Below are positions 23,103-32,226 of a DNA stretch of 64,000 bases, piece after piece (positions within the stretch are counted from its first letter, which is position 1; each line of letters begins with the position of its first letter). The DNA comes from an uncultured Actinomycetes bacterium (GTDB taxonomy: Bacteria > Actinomycetota > Actinomycetes > Nanopelagicales > Nanopelagicaceae): NCBI GenBank assembly GCA_903834515.1, contig CAILJM010000025.1, forward strand, positions 1-64,000, written 5' to 3'. The position numbers were made by a program, and so were the translations under genes. The notes under the pieces are model-generated. The model was not told the DNA's origin. It made no database searches and saw only the letters and a program-made list of their open reading frames with translations.

Positions 23103-24487
23103 TGAGCCCACAAGACATCATTGAAAAGATAACTTCTGCTGCGGATTACGATGATTGCATCGTAATTGTCGAGAGTAAAACCCAAGCAAATCTACGATGG
23201 GCTAGCAGCACCCTCACTACCAATGGTGTGATTGCAACACAGAAAATAACTGTTGTTGCCTTTGTCGCCGTTGAAGGCGGAATGGCTACTGGTTCTGTGA
23301 CTCGCACGAGCGTGGCGGAGAGCGAGATTATTGATATTGCGAAAGCTGCAGGAATTGCCGCTCGAGCAGCAGGAAAAGCTGATGATGCAGCGGAGTTAAA
23401 GCGTGACTTCGCATCTGGCGATTGGAAAGCTGAACACATACCAACGGGACCGGATGTCTTTAGTGGAATCGCGCCAGAGCTCGGCGAAACTTTCCGCCGC
23501 TCGCAATATGATCAGATTGAACTCTTCGGTTACGCCGAACATACTCACGACACCACATGGGTCGGCTCAAAAGGTGGACTTCGACTTCGATTCGATCAAC
23601 CAGATGGCCGAGTTGAGATGACAGGTAAGTCGCATGGACGTTCTCGCTCGACCTGGGAAGGTCGCGCTACTCGAGATTTCAAGAATCTCTCGATCTCGGA
23701 GATTGATCTGGAAATTCGTACTCGGCTTGAGTGGCAAGGTCGCAAATTGGAGTTAGCCGCGGGTCGATATGACACTGTTGCTCCTGCCGGCTCCGTGGCA
23801 GATCTCTACGCATATCTTGGCTGGTTCACGGGTGCAAAGGATGCATTCGAAGGACGCTCTGTATTTTCTGAGCGTGGCCAAGCGGGAAAGACTCGAGTAG
23901 GCGAAACTTTCGCGAAGCTTCCGATAAATATCTACTCCGATCCCCACTACAAAGGACTTGAGTGTTCGCCCATCGTTGTCTCTGGTCTCAGTAGTTCAAT
24001 GAGTTCGGTATTCGATAACGGCCAATCGGCTCCGCGCAATGATCTATTCAAGGATGGCAAACTCGCATCCCTCACCCAGACCCGAGCAACGTCAATTCTC
24101 ACTTCTCTGCCATATACGCCGGCAGGTGGCAACATCATCGTTGATCTTCCTGGCGCAAAGGGTGATCTCAATTCTTTGATAGCCGATGTAAAAGATGGGC
24201 TGCTTCTCACGACTCTCTGGTACATCCGCACCGTTGATCCAACGACGATGCTTCTCACTGGTCTGACTCGTGATGGCGTTTATAAGATTAAAGATGGTGA
24301 AGTGATCGGTGCTGTCAATAACTTCCGATGGAACGAGTCCCCAGTAGAGCTCCTCAATCGAATAAAAGCAGCGAGCGCTACATCAATCACTCAACCTAGA
24401 GAATGGGCTGGTGATGTTGCACGGGCGGCTGCGCCTGCAGTCATATTCGAGCAATTCAATATGTCAACGGTGAGCCCAGGCTCGTAA
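23099..24487 (+). CDS. tldE: TldE/PmbA partner of TldD
   Basis: 462 aa from ATG 23099, which overlaps the tldD stop. Same fold as TldD but without an HExxxH motif, as is usual for TldE, which contributes to the substrate channel. Family segments include LRWASSTLTTNGV near the start, AGRYDTVAPAGSVADLYAYLGW near 220-240 and the IVVSGLSSSMSSVF stretch. An upstream in-frame codon would overlap tldD by 60 bp and is not needed. No modified-peptide precursor or synthetase cluster is seen nearby, so its substrate is unknown. Confidence 0.93.
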   Translation: MMSPQDIIEKITSAADYDDCIVIVESKTQANLRWASSTLTTNGVIATQKITVVAFVAVEGGMATGSVTRTSVAESEIIDIAKAAGIAARAAGKADDAAELKRDFASGDWKAEHIPTGPDVFSGIAPELGETFRRSQYDQIELFGYAEHTHDTTWVGSKGGLRLRFDQPDGRVEMTGKSHGRSRSTWEGRATRDFKNLSISEIDLEIRTRLEWQGRKLELAAGRYDTVAPAGSVADLYAYLGWFTGAKDAFEGRSVFSERGQAGKTRVGETFAKLPINIYSDPHYKGLECSPIVVSGLSSSMSSVFDNGQSAPRNDLFKDGKLASLTQTRATSILTSLPYTPAGGNIIVDLPGAKGDLNSLIADVKDGLLLTTLWYIRTVDPTTMLLTGLTRDGVYKIKDGEVIGAVNNFRWNESPVELLNRIKAASATSITQPREWAGDVARAAAPAVIFEQFNMSTVSPGS

Positions 24488-24491
24488 CGAG

Positions 24492-24513
24492 TTTTACTTC
24501 TCTTTTACTTCTC
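24492..24513. repeat. Tandem 11-bp duplication between tldE and rnhA
   Basis: TTTTACTTCTC occurs twice in tandem and fills most of the 28-bp gap between two convergent stop codons. No hairpin is formed. Confidence 0.6.
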
Positions 24514-24515
24514 GT

Positions 24516-25598
24516 TTACTGGGCTGATCGCTCTGACATAGAGATCAGCGCAGTAAGTCCATCAGATGGCCAGATTTTTATCGTTGTAATACTGCATGGC
24601 GCTACATCAACATGAAAGATGCTTTCGATCGGAGTCTCCAGGGCCACGCAGACGGCGCCCTTCACGACGACATTATGAGTAACAATTGCGACAGTCTTGC
24701 CTGGATACTCAGCAGCGACTTTTCTAAGTGCTACGCCAACACGCTCTGCAACAGCGGCATATGGTTCTCCTCCGCCTTGTGCATACCAAGCGTCAGAGAC
24801 CCAAGCCTTGAACTCGTCGGGGTAGCGCTCTTCAACTTCAGTGGGAGTAAGTCCATCCCATGAACCAAATGATGCCTCAATCCAATCTTCATCAAATAGT
24901 GGATCAAGGTTGACGAATTTCTGAATCTCTTGCGCTGTCTCTCTTGTACGCTGCATCGGGGAGACAACTAAAACATCTGGGTTTCGAGCCGACAACTCTT
25001 GTGCAATCGCCCGTGCTTGTTCGCGTCCTTTTTCGGTGAGCCCGGGATTTGAACCACCTGAACCACTGAAGCGTCGTTCTGGTGTCAAAGGTGTCTCACC
25101 GTGGCGAATCAAGTAGATCGTCGTCGGTATTTCATCTGAGATCAGACGTGAATGAAGAAAATTCTTCTGGGTCGGCTCAAGAACGGGCGCCCCTTGAAGT
25201 TCGCCATCTAGCGCTTTATTTGCCAGACGATCGGCATGAGAATTTTGATCGCGAGGAATCCATGAATATGAAATCAAAGAGGCCGGGTGTATCTCTCGAG
25301 CTCTTTTAGCTAACTCACGCATATCTGGATGTTTGATCTGCCACCGACCTGACATCTGCTCAACGACCAACTTCGAATCCATCTTCACATCGATCGTGGC
25401 TTCAGGATCCAGGGAGTGTGCATACTCAAGTCCTGCAATGAGACCGGAATACTCGGCTACGTTATTTGAGGCAATTCCTAATGTCGCATACAACTCGGCG
25501 AGGATCTTGCCGTTCTCAGTGACAACGGCACCATATGCGGCCGGACCAGGATTTCCTCGAGAGCCACCATCGGCGGTAATCTGAAAATGGCGCGCCAT
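24516..25598 (-). CDS. Bifunctional RNase HI / histidine phosphatase
   Basis: 360 aa from ATG 25598. The N-terminal type I RNase H domain (about 1-140) has the acidic residues in ADGGSRGNPGPAAYG, VAEYSGL, KMDSKLV and SHADRLANKAL. The C-terminal phosphoglycerate mutase-like domain has the IRHGETPLTPERRFSG catalytic loop and a second histidine in VTHNVVV. This matches the mycobacterial Rv2228c type, which removes RNA from RNA-DNA hybrids and has phosphatase activity. Its start overlaps the stop of the zinc-ribbon gene by 1 bp, the conserved actinobacterial order. Confidence 0.95.
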   Translation of the reverse strand: MARHFQITADGGSRGNPGPAAYGAVVTENGKILAELYATLGIASNNVAEYSGLIAGLEYAHSLDPEATIDVKMDSKLVVEQMSGRWQIKHPDMRELAKRAREIHPASLISYSWIPRDQNSHADRLANKALDGELQGAPVLEPTQKNFLHSRLISDEIPTTIYLIRHGETPLTPERRFSGSGGSNPGLTEKGREQARAIAQELSARNPDVLVVSPMQRTRETAQEIQKFVNLDPLFDEDWIEASFGSWDGLTPTEVEERYPDEFKAWVSDAWYAQGGGEPYAAVAERVGVALRKVAAEYPGKTVAIVTHNVVVKGAVCVALETPIESIFHVDVAPCSITTIKIWPSDGLTALISMSERSAQ

Positions 25599-26323
25599 TA
25601 AATACGTACCAATATCCTGCGGCACTCTTCACACCGCAATACCTCATCGACTGCAAGGCTCTTGATTCGCTCAATTTCGATGGCGTTAATCTGAAGGTGA
25701 CAGCCGTCGCACTTGCTTCCGATAAGGAGAGCGGCACCGATTCCATTTGCGGAACCTCTCACCTTTTCATATAGATCATAAAGTGAGCCATCGATCTGCG
25801 GTACAAGTAGGGCCCGATCACTCTTTGCCTTACTTAACTCGGCATCCAATTGAGTCTTTGCATTTTCTAGACGAACATTCAGTTCTAATTCGAGTTGCTT
25901 CAGCCCGACCTCATCACTCGCTAATTCATCAAGACGCTTCTTGACCGAGTCATAGCGCATCATGATTTCAAGCTCGCTATCTTCAAGCTCGGCTTTACGC
26001 TTGGCAAGAGTCGCCAATTCATGCTGAGTCTGTTCTAACTCCTTCGGTGAGGCGCTTCCTGAACTAAGGCGGCCCTCATCCTTCTTCATGCGATCCACGA
26101 CAGCTTCGACATCGACCTCACTTCGACGAAGATCAATTGAGACATCTTCGAGTTCGGTTTCGACAACCTTGAGCTCGACAGCGGCATCCTCTAGACGCTT
26201 GTGAATCGCTTTGATTTGTTCGTGCTCAGGCAGATTGGCAAGTTTTAGACCGCAAGCCATGATTGTCGTGTCGATCTTTTGGAGATCTATGAGCAGATTC
26301 TGGTGGGCTTCAGATGCCTTCAC
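25598..26323 (-). CDS. Coiled-coil protein with C4 zinc ribbon
   Basis: 241 aa. About residues 15-170 form a long heptad-rich coiled coil. The C-terminus has a four-cysteine zinc ribbon, CDGC and CEEC, in a SKCDGCHLQI...LRCEECRRILVR layout. This is the conserved actinobacterial partner of the RNase HI fusion (Rv2229c-like). The function is not settled; a nucleic acid or scaffold role is assumed. GTG 26323 has a good SD (AAAGGAG) 6 nt upstream. First gene of a two-gene operon. Confidence 0.9.
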   Translation of the reverse strand: MKASEAHQNLLIDLQKIDTTIMACGLKLANLPEHEQIKAIHKRLEDAAVELKVVETELEDVSIDLRRSEVDVEAVVDRMKKDEGRLSSGSASPKELEQTQHELATLAKRKAELEDSELEIMMRYDSVKKRLDELASDEVGLKQLELELNVRLENAKTQLDAELSKAKSDRALLVPQIDGSLYDLYEKVRGSANGIGAALLIGSKCDGCHLQINAIEIERIKSLAVDEVLRCEECRRILVRI

Positions 26324-26424
26324 GATCGCTCCTTTGAAGCTATTGGGATCTCAAAGATCTAGATAAATATATGTATTTGTGTGACTCTGACAATGCAAAT
26401 ATTAGGGCACTGAACGCAGATCTC

Positions 26425-26443
26425 CAACCTTAGCCTAACCTAA
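26425..26443 (+). promoter_or_regulatory. DtxR/IdeR-like iron box upstream of sco1
   Basis: The 19-bp DtxR/IdeR consensus TTAGGTTAGSCTAACCTAA is matched at 15 of 19 positions, with the 14 bases at 26430-26443 (TTAGCCTAACCTAA) matching fully. The box covers the -35 region and spacer of the sco1 promoter, where binding would block transcription. The same stretch also forms a CCTTAG/CTAAGG inverted repeat, so another regulator is possible. Confidence 0.45.
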
Positions 26444-26448
26444 GGAAC

Positions 26449-26454
26449 TATTCT
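26449..26454 (+). promoter_or_regulatory. -10 box of leaderless sco1 promoter
   Basis: TATTCT, 6 nt before GTG 26461. The other 26324-26424 bases show only A/T-rich sequence with no further feature recognised. Confidence 0.6.
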
Positions 26455-26460
26455 TAATAG

Positions 26461-27288
26461 GTGAAGACGAAACTGGTGAGAGGAATCGCTCTCTCTTTTC
26501 TCGCTCTCGCTCCACTGGTCCTGCTTGTCTCTTGTAGCTCAAAAACTTCGTATACCGAAAGAAGTAACTTTGACCCCACAACACTCTCAGTTGGGCAGGG
26601 CGCCGCAGCACCTGGTGGAGGCTCGTACCTCAATGCCCCTATCCCTGCCGAGGTTCTTCAGGCCGAACTCTTTGATAGCGCCGGAAAGAAATTTACACTC
26701 GCTTCTCTTCATGGAAAGACGATCGTCATCGCCGATTTTTTGACCTCATGCCAAGAGATCTGTCCGATGACATCAGTGAATATGAGAAATATCGGCGATG
26801 CGATTGCAGCCTCACCACTTAAATCAAAAGTTTCGGTAATCGAACTCTCTGTAGATAGTGAGCGAGATACGCCATCAAGACTTCGTGCCTATAGCGCGAT
26901 CTTTCATGATAACAACTGGCTTATGGCTTCGGGATCCGAAGGAAGTCTTTCGATAATTTGGAAATTCTTCGGCAATAGTTACAGCAAGAACCCATACACG
27001 GCTAAAGAAATGCAATCGCTTCCACCTGATTGGCAAACGGGCGAGAAGAATACTTTTGATATAACTCACACGGATGAGGTGCTCATTGTTAACGCCTCCG
27101 GCTCATGGAGTTGGCTCGATCTAGGAAACCCAAATCCAGGAAAGAGCGTTGTTCCGGATCGCTTGAAGAAATTTTTGAGCGAAGATGGATTAAACAACCT
27201 GGCAAAGCCGCAAGAACCAAGTTGGACCCCAGATGCTGTGCTCTCGGCACTCAGTGCCATAACCAAAACGACGATCTCTTCGAAATAA
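26461..27288 (+). CDS. SCO1/SenC-family copper chaperone lipoprotein
   Basis: 275 aa. Lipoprotein signal with the lipobox cysteine at C25 (VLLVSC). The thioredoxin-like SCO domain carries the copper-binding pair C97 and C101 (SCQEICPM) and the conserved histidine H203 in DITHTDEVLIV. SCO proteins deliver copper to the CuA site of cytochrome c oxidase outside the membrane. The GTG start is set by the TATTCT box 6 nt upstream. A DtxR/IdeR-like box overlaps the promoter. It stands alone, converging on the YCII gene with 10 bp between stops. Confidence 0.92.
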   Translation: MKTKLVRGIALSFLALAPLVLLVSCSSKTSYTERSNFDPTTLSVGQGAAAPGGGSYLNAPIPAEVLQAELFDSAGKKFTLASLHGKTIVIADFLTSCQEICPMTSVNMRNIGDAIAASPLKSKVSVIELSVDSERDTPSRLRAYSAIFHDNNWLMASGSEGSLSIIWKFFGNSYSKNPYTAKEMQSLPPDWQTGEKNTFDITHTDEVLIVNASGSWSWLDLGNPNPGKSVVPDRLKKFLSEDGLNNLAKPQEPSWTPDAVLSALSAITKTTISSK

Positions 27289-27298
27289 ATCTAGAGAG

Positions 27299-27673
27299 TT
27301 ATGGCTGAATCTTCCCAAATTCGGCAAATATTTGATCTCCAACAGCATCATCCATAATGCGTCGTACCTCTTGCGGGCAACGGCAAGATACAGCGATTTT
27401 ATGAGCCCACGCATATGCTTCTTCGTCACTCGATACATTTATAACGGCGAAACCACCCATGTGAATGGGAGTTTGCGCGAGGCCACCCTCCGAAACGGTG
27501 CCATCAAGTGCAACGACAAATGGTGAGTAGCCCATAAAGCCGCCTCCAGATTCCCAAATACCCGCTTCGACGCCGGCTCTCATTACTTCGTGCGCTGCAC
27601 GACCTACTTCCGGAAAATCTTCTTCCGGAAATTTCATATCTCCGTCATTAAATGAGATGAGGTATCGCGTCAT
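27299..27673 (-). CDS. YCII-domain protein
   Basis: 124 aa. Small YCII/DGPF-type alpha-beta domain: MTRYLISFNDGDM at the start, a Gly-rich ESGGGFMGYS strand, then GGFAVINVSSDEEAYAWAHKIA. Relatives are related to muconolactone isomerase-like folds and their function is often unknown. Leaderless start at ATG 27673, 6 nt after TAGAAT, divergent from the HEAT-repeat gene with a 47-bp gap that holds both promoters. Confidence 0.85.
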   Translation of the reverse strand: MTRYLISFNDGDMKFPEEDFPEVGRAAHEVMRAGVEAGIWESGGGFMGYSPFVVALDGTVSEGGLAQTPIHMGGFAVINVSSDEEAYAWAHKIAVSCRCPQEVRRIMDDAVGDQIFAEFGKIQP

Positions 27674-27679
27674 GCTCAG

Positions 27680-27685
27680 ATTCTA
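27680..27685 (-). promoter_or_regulatory. -10 box of leaderless YCII gene promoter
   Basis: TAGAAT on the minus strand, 6 nt before ATG 27673. Confidence 0.6.
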
Positions 27686-27708
27686 CAGAACGAATTTTCT
27701 AGAACTGA

Positions 27709-27714
27709 TAGCGT
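27709..27714 (+). promoter_or_regulatory. -10 box of leaderless HEAT-protein promoter
   Basis: TAGCGT, 6 nt before ATG 27721. Confidence 0.55.
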
Positions 27715-27720
27715 TTTCTT

Positions 27721-28320
27721 ATGGCGACACTCAAAGCTCATCTGGAATCGCCGGATAAGTCCCAGCGTCTGCAAGCAGCTTTAGCGGCCGGCACTTTCCC
27801 TAAACCTGAATATATTGATGACTTGGTGGATCGATGCGCGATCGAGCCGGATTTTTTCGTCAGAGATACTCTCACGTGGGCTCTCATGCGAAATGAAGTG
27901 CCAAAGGTTGTTGCTCGCCTAAAACCCGAATTAATGTCCGAGAATCCTCAGGCAAAAAGTCAGGCGCTTCACACCCTCACCAAAATTGGCGAGAAAGAGT
28001 TCTACTCTCTCATCACCCCAGAGCATCTATTTGATTCTGACGACAAAGTTGCGGCCACAGCCTGGCGAGCCGCTTCAGTCTTAGTACCCGAAGATGAAAA
28101 ATCTGCGCTGACGAGCATTTTGTTGACCCAACTCGGTCGGGGTAATTCTGATGTGCAATTTGATCTCACGCGATTCATCTGCGCCTTGGGCGATTGCATC
28201 ATTGAGCCATTAAAGAACGCCATAAATTCTTCGAAAGAGGAGGTAAGTCTGCACGCAAGATTTACTCTCATGAGATACGAAGAAATGAAATTAGAAGGCG
28301 CTAGGAAAGTGAGAGAGTAA
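27721..28320 (+). CDS. HEAT-repeat protein
   Basis: 199 aa of paired helices. The repeat pattern is visible in PDFFVRDTLTWALMRNEV, NPQAKSQALHTLTKIGE, DDKVAATAWRAASVLVPED and NSDVQFDLTRFICALGD. No catalytic motif, signal peptide or membrane helix. Such proteins act as protein-binding scaffolds; the partner is unknown. Starts by leaderless pattern at ATG 27721. The tRNA-Val gene lies 12 bp beyond its stop on the other strand. Confidence 0.8.
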   Translation: MATLKAHLESPDKSQRLQAALAAGTFPKPEYIDDLVDRCAIEPDFFVRDTLTWALMRNEVPKVVARLKPELMSENPQAKSQALHTLTKIGEKEFYSLITPEHLFDSDDKVAATAWRAASVLVPEDEKSALTSILLTQLGRGNSDVQFDLTRFICALGDCIIEPLKNAINSSKEEVSLHARFTLMRYEEMKLEGARKVRE

Positions 28321-28331
28321 TAAGAAAAATC

Positions 28332-28406
28332 TGGTGGGCGGTGAGGGTTTCGAACCCCCGACATCCTCGGTGTAAACGAGGCGCTCTACCACTGAGCTAA
28401 CCACCC
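28332..28406 (-). tRNA. tRNA-Val (anticodon UAC)
   Basis: On the minus strand the sequence folds as a full cloverleaf: acceptor stem GGGTGGT with ACCGCCC, D arm GCTC/GAGC, anticodon stem CCTCG/CGAGG around loop TTTACAC with anticodon TAC, T loop TTCGAAA, discriminator A and an encoded CCA at 28334-28332. Reads GUA valine codons. Confidence 0.97.
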
Positions 28407-28444
28407 ATTCGGACTTCCGTTGCGGTGGCAAGTAGAAGTACGAG

Positions 28445-28471
28445 CCCCGAACTCTACTAGGCAGTTCGGGG
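28445..28471. terminator. Perfect 9-bp hairpin between ahpE and tRNA-Val
   Basis: CCCCGAACT and AGTTCGGGG form a perfect 9-bp stem with a 9-nt loop (28454-28462). It lies after the ahpE stop and before tRNA-Val on the minus strand. No T run follows in the minus direction, so it would be an actinobacterial U-less type terminator or an RNA-processing structure. Confidence 0.55.
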
Positions 28472-28510
28472 ATTTATGAAATCTTCCGCTATTTCCGGTG
28501 TGACGGTGGG

Positions 28511-28969
28511 CTATAAAGCAGCGAGCGCAGCCTTGTAATCGGCAGCATTACGCGCATCGCCTGGGCCGTTTACTACCTGCCAGCGCAGGACGCCGCTCTT
28601 ATCGACCACAAATGTGCCGCGAATAGAGAAGCCGCGATCTGTATTGAAAACACCATAAGCCTTTGAGACCTCACCGTGCGGCCAAAAATCTGCAAGGAGG
28701 TTGAAGGTGTACTTCTCGGCGTCACCGAATGCTTTGAGTGAGTACATAGGGTCGCACGAAATTGCGAGCAACTCAGTGCCCTCATTTTGATACGAAGCAA
28801 GATCATCACGAAGTGAACAAAGCTCGCCAGTGCAGATTCCTGAAAATGCGAATGGGTAGAAGACAATGACAACATTCTTCTTCCCTCTAAATGAAGCGAG
28901 CTCTACCGATTCGCCAAATTGATTCGTTAGAGTGAAATTTGGTGCTTCTTGGCCAATGGTCAAAGACAT
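28511..28969 (-). CDS. ahpE: AhpE-like one-cysteine peroxiredoxin
   Basis: 152 aa from ATG 28969. Reduces hydrogen peroxide, organic hydroperoxides and peroxynitrite. The peroxidatic cysteine is C46 in FAFSGICTGELC, and C51 is a possible second thiol. The start IGQEAPNFTLTNQFGE is typical. An upstream reading (from 29029) overlaps the previous gene and lacks an SD, whereas GGGGAG sits about 9 nt before ATG 28969. Together with DUF3052 upstream and divergent aceE this reproduces the mycobacterial ahpE-Rv2239c-aceE order. Confidence 0.92.
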   Translation of the reverse strand: MSLTIGQEAPNFTLTNQFGESVELASFRGKKNVVIVFYPFAFSGICTGELCSLRDDLASYQNEGTELLAISCDPMYSLKAFGDAEKYTFNLLADFWPHGEVSKAYGVFNTDRGFSIRGTFVVDKSGVLRWQVVNGPGDARNAADYKAALAAL

Positions 28970-28988
28970 TCTTTTTGCTCCCCGATTT

Positions 28989-29411
28989 CTATAACTTAGT
29001 ACTTTTAGTTGAATTGGATTTCCGTGCAACCAATCGCGTTGCGCTCCAATTGGCAGATGCTAAGAATGACACAGTCTGCGTCAATCCGGCGGTCGGAGCC
29101 GCATCTTGAATATCGGCAGCTTCGACATGGCCATCTTGCCCAACCTTTGGGGTGAGAAGCCAGATCGGTCCGCTCTCAGTTAAATAGGTAAGCGCATCAA
29201 CGAGTTCATCGACCAGATCGCCATCGCCATCCCTAAACCAGAGAAGAACGGCATCAACAACCTCATCCGATTCCTGGTCGAGCAAGGGCGAACCGCTCGT
29301 CCGCGCAATGGCCTCTCTTAGATCTGCGTCACAGTCTTGATCGACCCCCGCTTCGAGGATCAACTGCCCTGCGGCGATCCCCATCCGATCGGCGATCTCG
29401 GCTGCATTCAC
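28989..29411 (-). CDS. DUF3052 family protein
   Basis: 140 aa from GTG 29411. Actinobacterial DUF3052, found upstream of aceE in many genomes; function unknown. Family features are EIADRMGIAAGQLILEAGVDQDCD, the acidic GDGDLVDELVDALTYL stretch and GPIWLLTPKVGQDG. The start is uncertain: TTG 29447 would add 12 residues; GTG 29411 has a possible SD (AGGGTGG) and an AGGGC/GCCCT hairpin (29434-29453) in the leader. Same operon as ahpE, divergent from aceE. Confidence 0.85.
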   Translation of the reverse strand: MNAAEIADRMGIAAGQLILEAGVDQDCDADLREAIARTSGSPLLDQESDEVVDAVLLWFRDGDGDLVDELVDALTYLTESGPIWLLTPKVGQDGHVEAADIQDAAPTAGLTQTVSFLASANWSATRLVARKSNSTKSTKL

Positions 29412-29493
29412 AGGTGCTAGTCCACCCTGATTAGGGCGTTCGCGCAAGCCCTGACGGCGAATATATGGATATTTGCAGGTGAAATTTAGCCTT

Positions 29494-29499
29494 TAAGAT
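29494..29499 (+). promoter_or_regulatory. -10 box of leaderless aceE promoter
   Basis: TAAGAT, 6 nt before ATG 29506, with a possible -35 TTTGCA at 29472-29477 and a 16-bp spacer. Confidence 0.6.
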
Positions 29500-29505
29500 A
29501 AGACC

Positions 29506-32226
29506 ATGAGTTCACAATTCGAAGCCCCTGACCATCTCATCGACCAGCTCGTCGATACAGATCCGAGTGAAACAGCGGAATGGCAGGAGTCCTTCGACGC
29601 GCTCTTAGAGAAGGCTGGGCCGGTCCGAGCCCGTTACATCGCACTTCAAGTCATGCGCCGTGCGCAAGAGAAGAACGTGGGAATCTCGCGCCTTCGCACA
29701 ACTGACTACATCAACACAATTCCTTCTGCAGAAGAGCCTAACTTCCCAGGCGACGAAGCGATGGAGCGAAAGATTCGTGCCTTTGTCCGCTGGAATGCTG
29801 CAGTGATGGTGCATCGCGCACAGCGTCCAGGCGTTGGAGTCGGTGGACATATCTCAACATTCGCCTCATCGGCTTCTTTATATGAAGTTGGTTTCAATCA
29901 CTTCTTTAAGGGTAAGAATCACCCAGGCGGCGGCGATCAGATCTTCTTCCAAGGACATGCAAGCCCTGGCATGTATGCACGCGCATTTGTCGAGGGTCGA
30001 TTCACTGAGCAACAGATGGATGGATTCCGTCAAGAAGTTTCACATGCGGGCGGCGGATTATCTTCATATCCACATCCACGTCTTATGCCAGATTTTTGGG
30101 AGTTCCCAACAGTTTCTATGGGCTTAGGTCCAATCAATGCGATCTATCAGGCGAGATTTAATCGCTATCTTCATGGTCGCGGAATTAAAGATACTTCTCA
30201 GCAACATGTCTGGGCTTTTCTTGGTGATGGTGAGACCGATGAACCTGAATCATTGGGTGCGATCGGCTTAGCTTCGCGCGAAGGTCTCGACAATTTAACG
30301 TTCGTGATCAACTGCAACCTTCAACGTTTGGATGGACCGGTTCGCGGAAACGGCAAGATTATTCAAGAGCTTGAATCGATCTTCGGTGGCGCAGGTTGGA
30401 ATGTCATCAAAGTTGTGTGGGGTCGCGGTTGGGATCAACTCCTTGCTGCTGATCGCGAAGGCGCGCTCGTAGAGTTGATGAACAAGACTCCAGATGGAGA
30501 TTTCCAAACCTACAAGGGTGAATCTGGCGCATATGTGCGCGAACACTTCTTCGGTCGCGATCCACGATGTGCAGCACTCGTAGCGCATATGAGCGATGAT
30601 GAGATTTGGGCGCTCCAACGTGGCGGCCATGACTACCGCAAGCTCTATGCAGCCTATAAATCAGCAACTTCACATAACGGCAGACCAACTGTAATTCTTG
30701 CAAAGACAGTTAAAGGCTGGACTCTCGGATCATCATTTGAGGCGCGCAACTCAACGCACCAGATGAAGAAGATGACGGCAGATGATCTCATTAGCTTTAA
30801 GAATCGCCTAGGTATTCCACTCTCTGATGATTCCATCGATGCGAAGTTGCCTCCTTACTATCGCCCAGCTGAAGATTCACCAGAATTTAAGTACATGATG
30901 GAGCGACGTAACATACTCGGCGGGTCAATTCCATCACGTCGCAAAGCATCTAAGCCGCTGCCTATGCCAGATGAGAAAGCATTCGACTCTGTCCGACGTG
31001 GCTCTGGTCATCAAGGTGTTGCAACGACGATGGCCTTTGTTCGACTCTTTAAAGATCTCGTTAAAGCAGAAGGGATCGGTCCGCGCTTTGTACCGATCAT
31101 TCCTGATGAGGCGCGCACCTTCGGTATGGATTCACTCTTCCCTACCTTGAAGATTTACTCACCGCATGGTCAGACTTACACATCAGTTGACCGCGAACTT
31201 ATGCTCTCGTACAAAGAGTCAACAGCAGGCGTGATCCTGCATGAAGGCATCAATGAAGCGGGGTCGGTTGCTTCCTTCACTGCCGTTGGTAGCTCCTACT
31301 CGACTCACGATGAACCAATGATTCCGATCTACATCTTCTACTCAATGTTCGGATTCCAACGTACCGGCGATGCTTTCTGGGCCGCTGCAGACCAGATGGT
31401 TCGTGGCTTTGTTCTCGGAGCAACAGCCGGTCGAACAACTCTTAACGGTGAAGGACTTCAGCATGAGGATGGGCACTCTCATCTTCTCGCTGCAACGAAT
31501 CCAGCCGTGGTTGCTTATGACCCAGCATTTGCTCACGAAGTTGGTCACATTGTTAAAGACGGCCTTCGCCGTATGTACGGTGAAAATAGCGAAAACGTTT
31601 ATTACTACCTCACGGTATATAACGAGCCAATCATCCAGCCAGCAGAGCCAGAGGACCTTGATGTCGATGGACTGCTCAAGGGCATCTATCTCTACTCCCC
31701 TGCGCGACGCGGTAGCAAGCGAAATGTTCAGATCCTGGCTTCAGGAATAGCGATGCAATGGGCTCTCGCAGCACAGCAGAAGCTACAAGACGAGTGGGAT
31801 ATCAGCGCAAATGTTTGGTCAGTTACTTCTTGGAACGAACTTCGCAGGGATGGCTTAGCAACCGATCGCCACAACCTACTCAATCCTGAGGATCGTCGCA
31901 CTGCATACATCACAAAGAAGCTTGCTGGCCATGAAGGTCCAGTCGTTGCCGTGAGTGATTTCATGCGCGCAGTTCAAGATCAGATTCAGCCATGGGTTAA
32001 GCAACCCTTTTATTCACTTGGCACTGACGGTTTTGGTCTATCTGATACTCGTGGGGCGCTCCGTCGACACTTCAATGTTGATGCAGAGTCAATAACTGTC
32101 GCGGCTATTGCCCAGCTCGTTGAGCAGGGAGAAATTAAGCCAAAGGTATTGCGCGAAGCGATGGATAAGTACAAGATTCATGATGTGAGCGCAGCCGATG
32201 CAGGAAATACTGAAGGCTCGGGATGA
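29506..32226 (+). CDS. aceE: Pyruvate dehydrogenase E1 component, homodimeric
   Basis: 906 aa, typical length. Thiamine diphosphate enzyme that decarboxylates pyruvate and acetylates the E2 lipoyl groups. The ThDP/Mg motif is [12 protein letters not shown] through [10 protein letters not shown] (about residues 240-272). Further family segments are [38 protein letters not shown] and [14 protein letters not shown]. The E2 and E3 genes are not in the window. It leads an operon with glgE (ATGA overlap at 32223) and glgB, an unusual pairing of the acetyl-CoA-forming step with glucan synthesis. Confidence 0.98.
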   Translation: MSSQFEAPDHLIDQLVDTDPSETAEWQESFDALLEKAGPVRARYIALQVMRRAQEKNVGISRLRTTDYINTIPSAEEPNFPGDEAMERKIRAFVRWNAAVMVHRAQRPGVGVGGHISTFASSASLYEVGFNHFFKGKNHPGGGDQIFFQGHASPGMYARAFVEGRFTEQQMDGFRQEVSHAGGGLSSYPHPRLMPDFWEFPTVSMGLGPINAIYQARFNRYLHGRGIKDTSQQHVWAFLGDGETDEPESLGAIGLASREGLDNLTFVINCNLQRLDGPVRGNGKIIQELESIFGGAGWNVIKVVWGRGWDQLLAADREGALVELMNKTPDGDFQTYKGESGAYVREHFFGRDPRCAALVAHMSDDEIWALQRGGHDYRKLYAAYKSATSHNGRPTVILAKTVKGWTLGSSFEARNSTHQMKKMTADDLISFKNRLGIPLSDDSIDAKLPPYYRPAEDSPEFKYMMERRNILGGSIPSRRKASKPLPMPDEKAFDSVRRGSGHQGVATTMAFVRLFKDLVKAEGIGPRFVPIIPDEARTFGMDSLFPTLKIYSPHGQTYTSVDRELMLSYKESTAGVILHEGINEAGSVASFTAVGSSYSTHDEPMIPIYIFYSMFGFQRTGDAFWAAADQMVRGFVLGATAGRTTLNGEGLQHEDGHSHLLAATNPAVVAYDPAFAHEVGHIVKDGLRRMYGENSENVYYYLTVYNEPIIQPAEPEDLDVDGLLKGIYLYSPARRGSKRNVQILASGIAMQWALAAQQKLQDEWDISANVWSVTSWNELRRDGLATDRHNLLNPEDRRTAYITKKLAGHEGPVVAVSDFMRAVQDQIQPWVKQPFYSLGTDGFGLSDTRGALRRHFNVDAESITVAAIAQLVEQGEIKPKVLREAMDKYKIHDVSAADAGNTEGSG

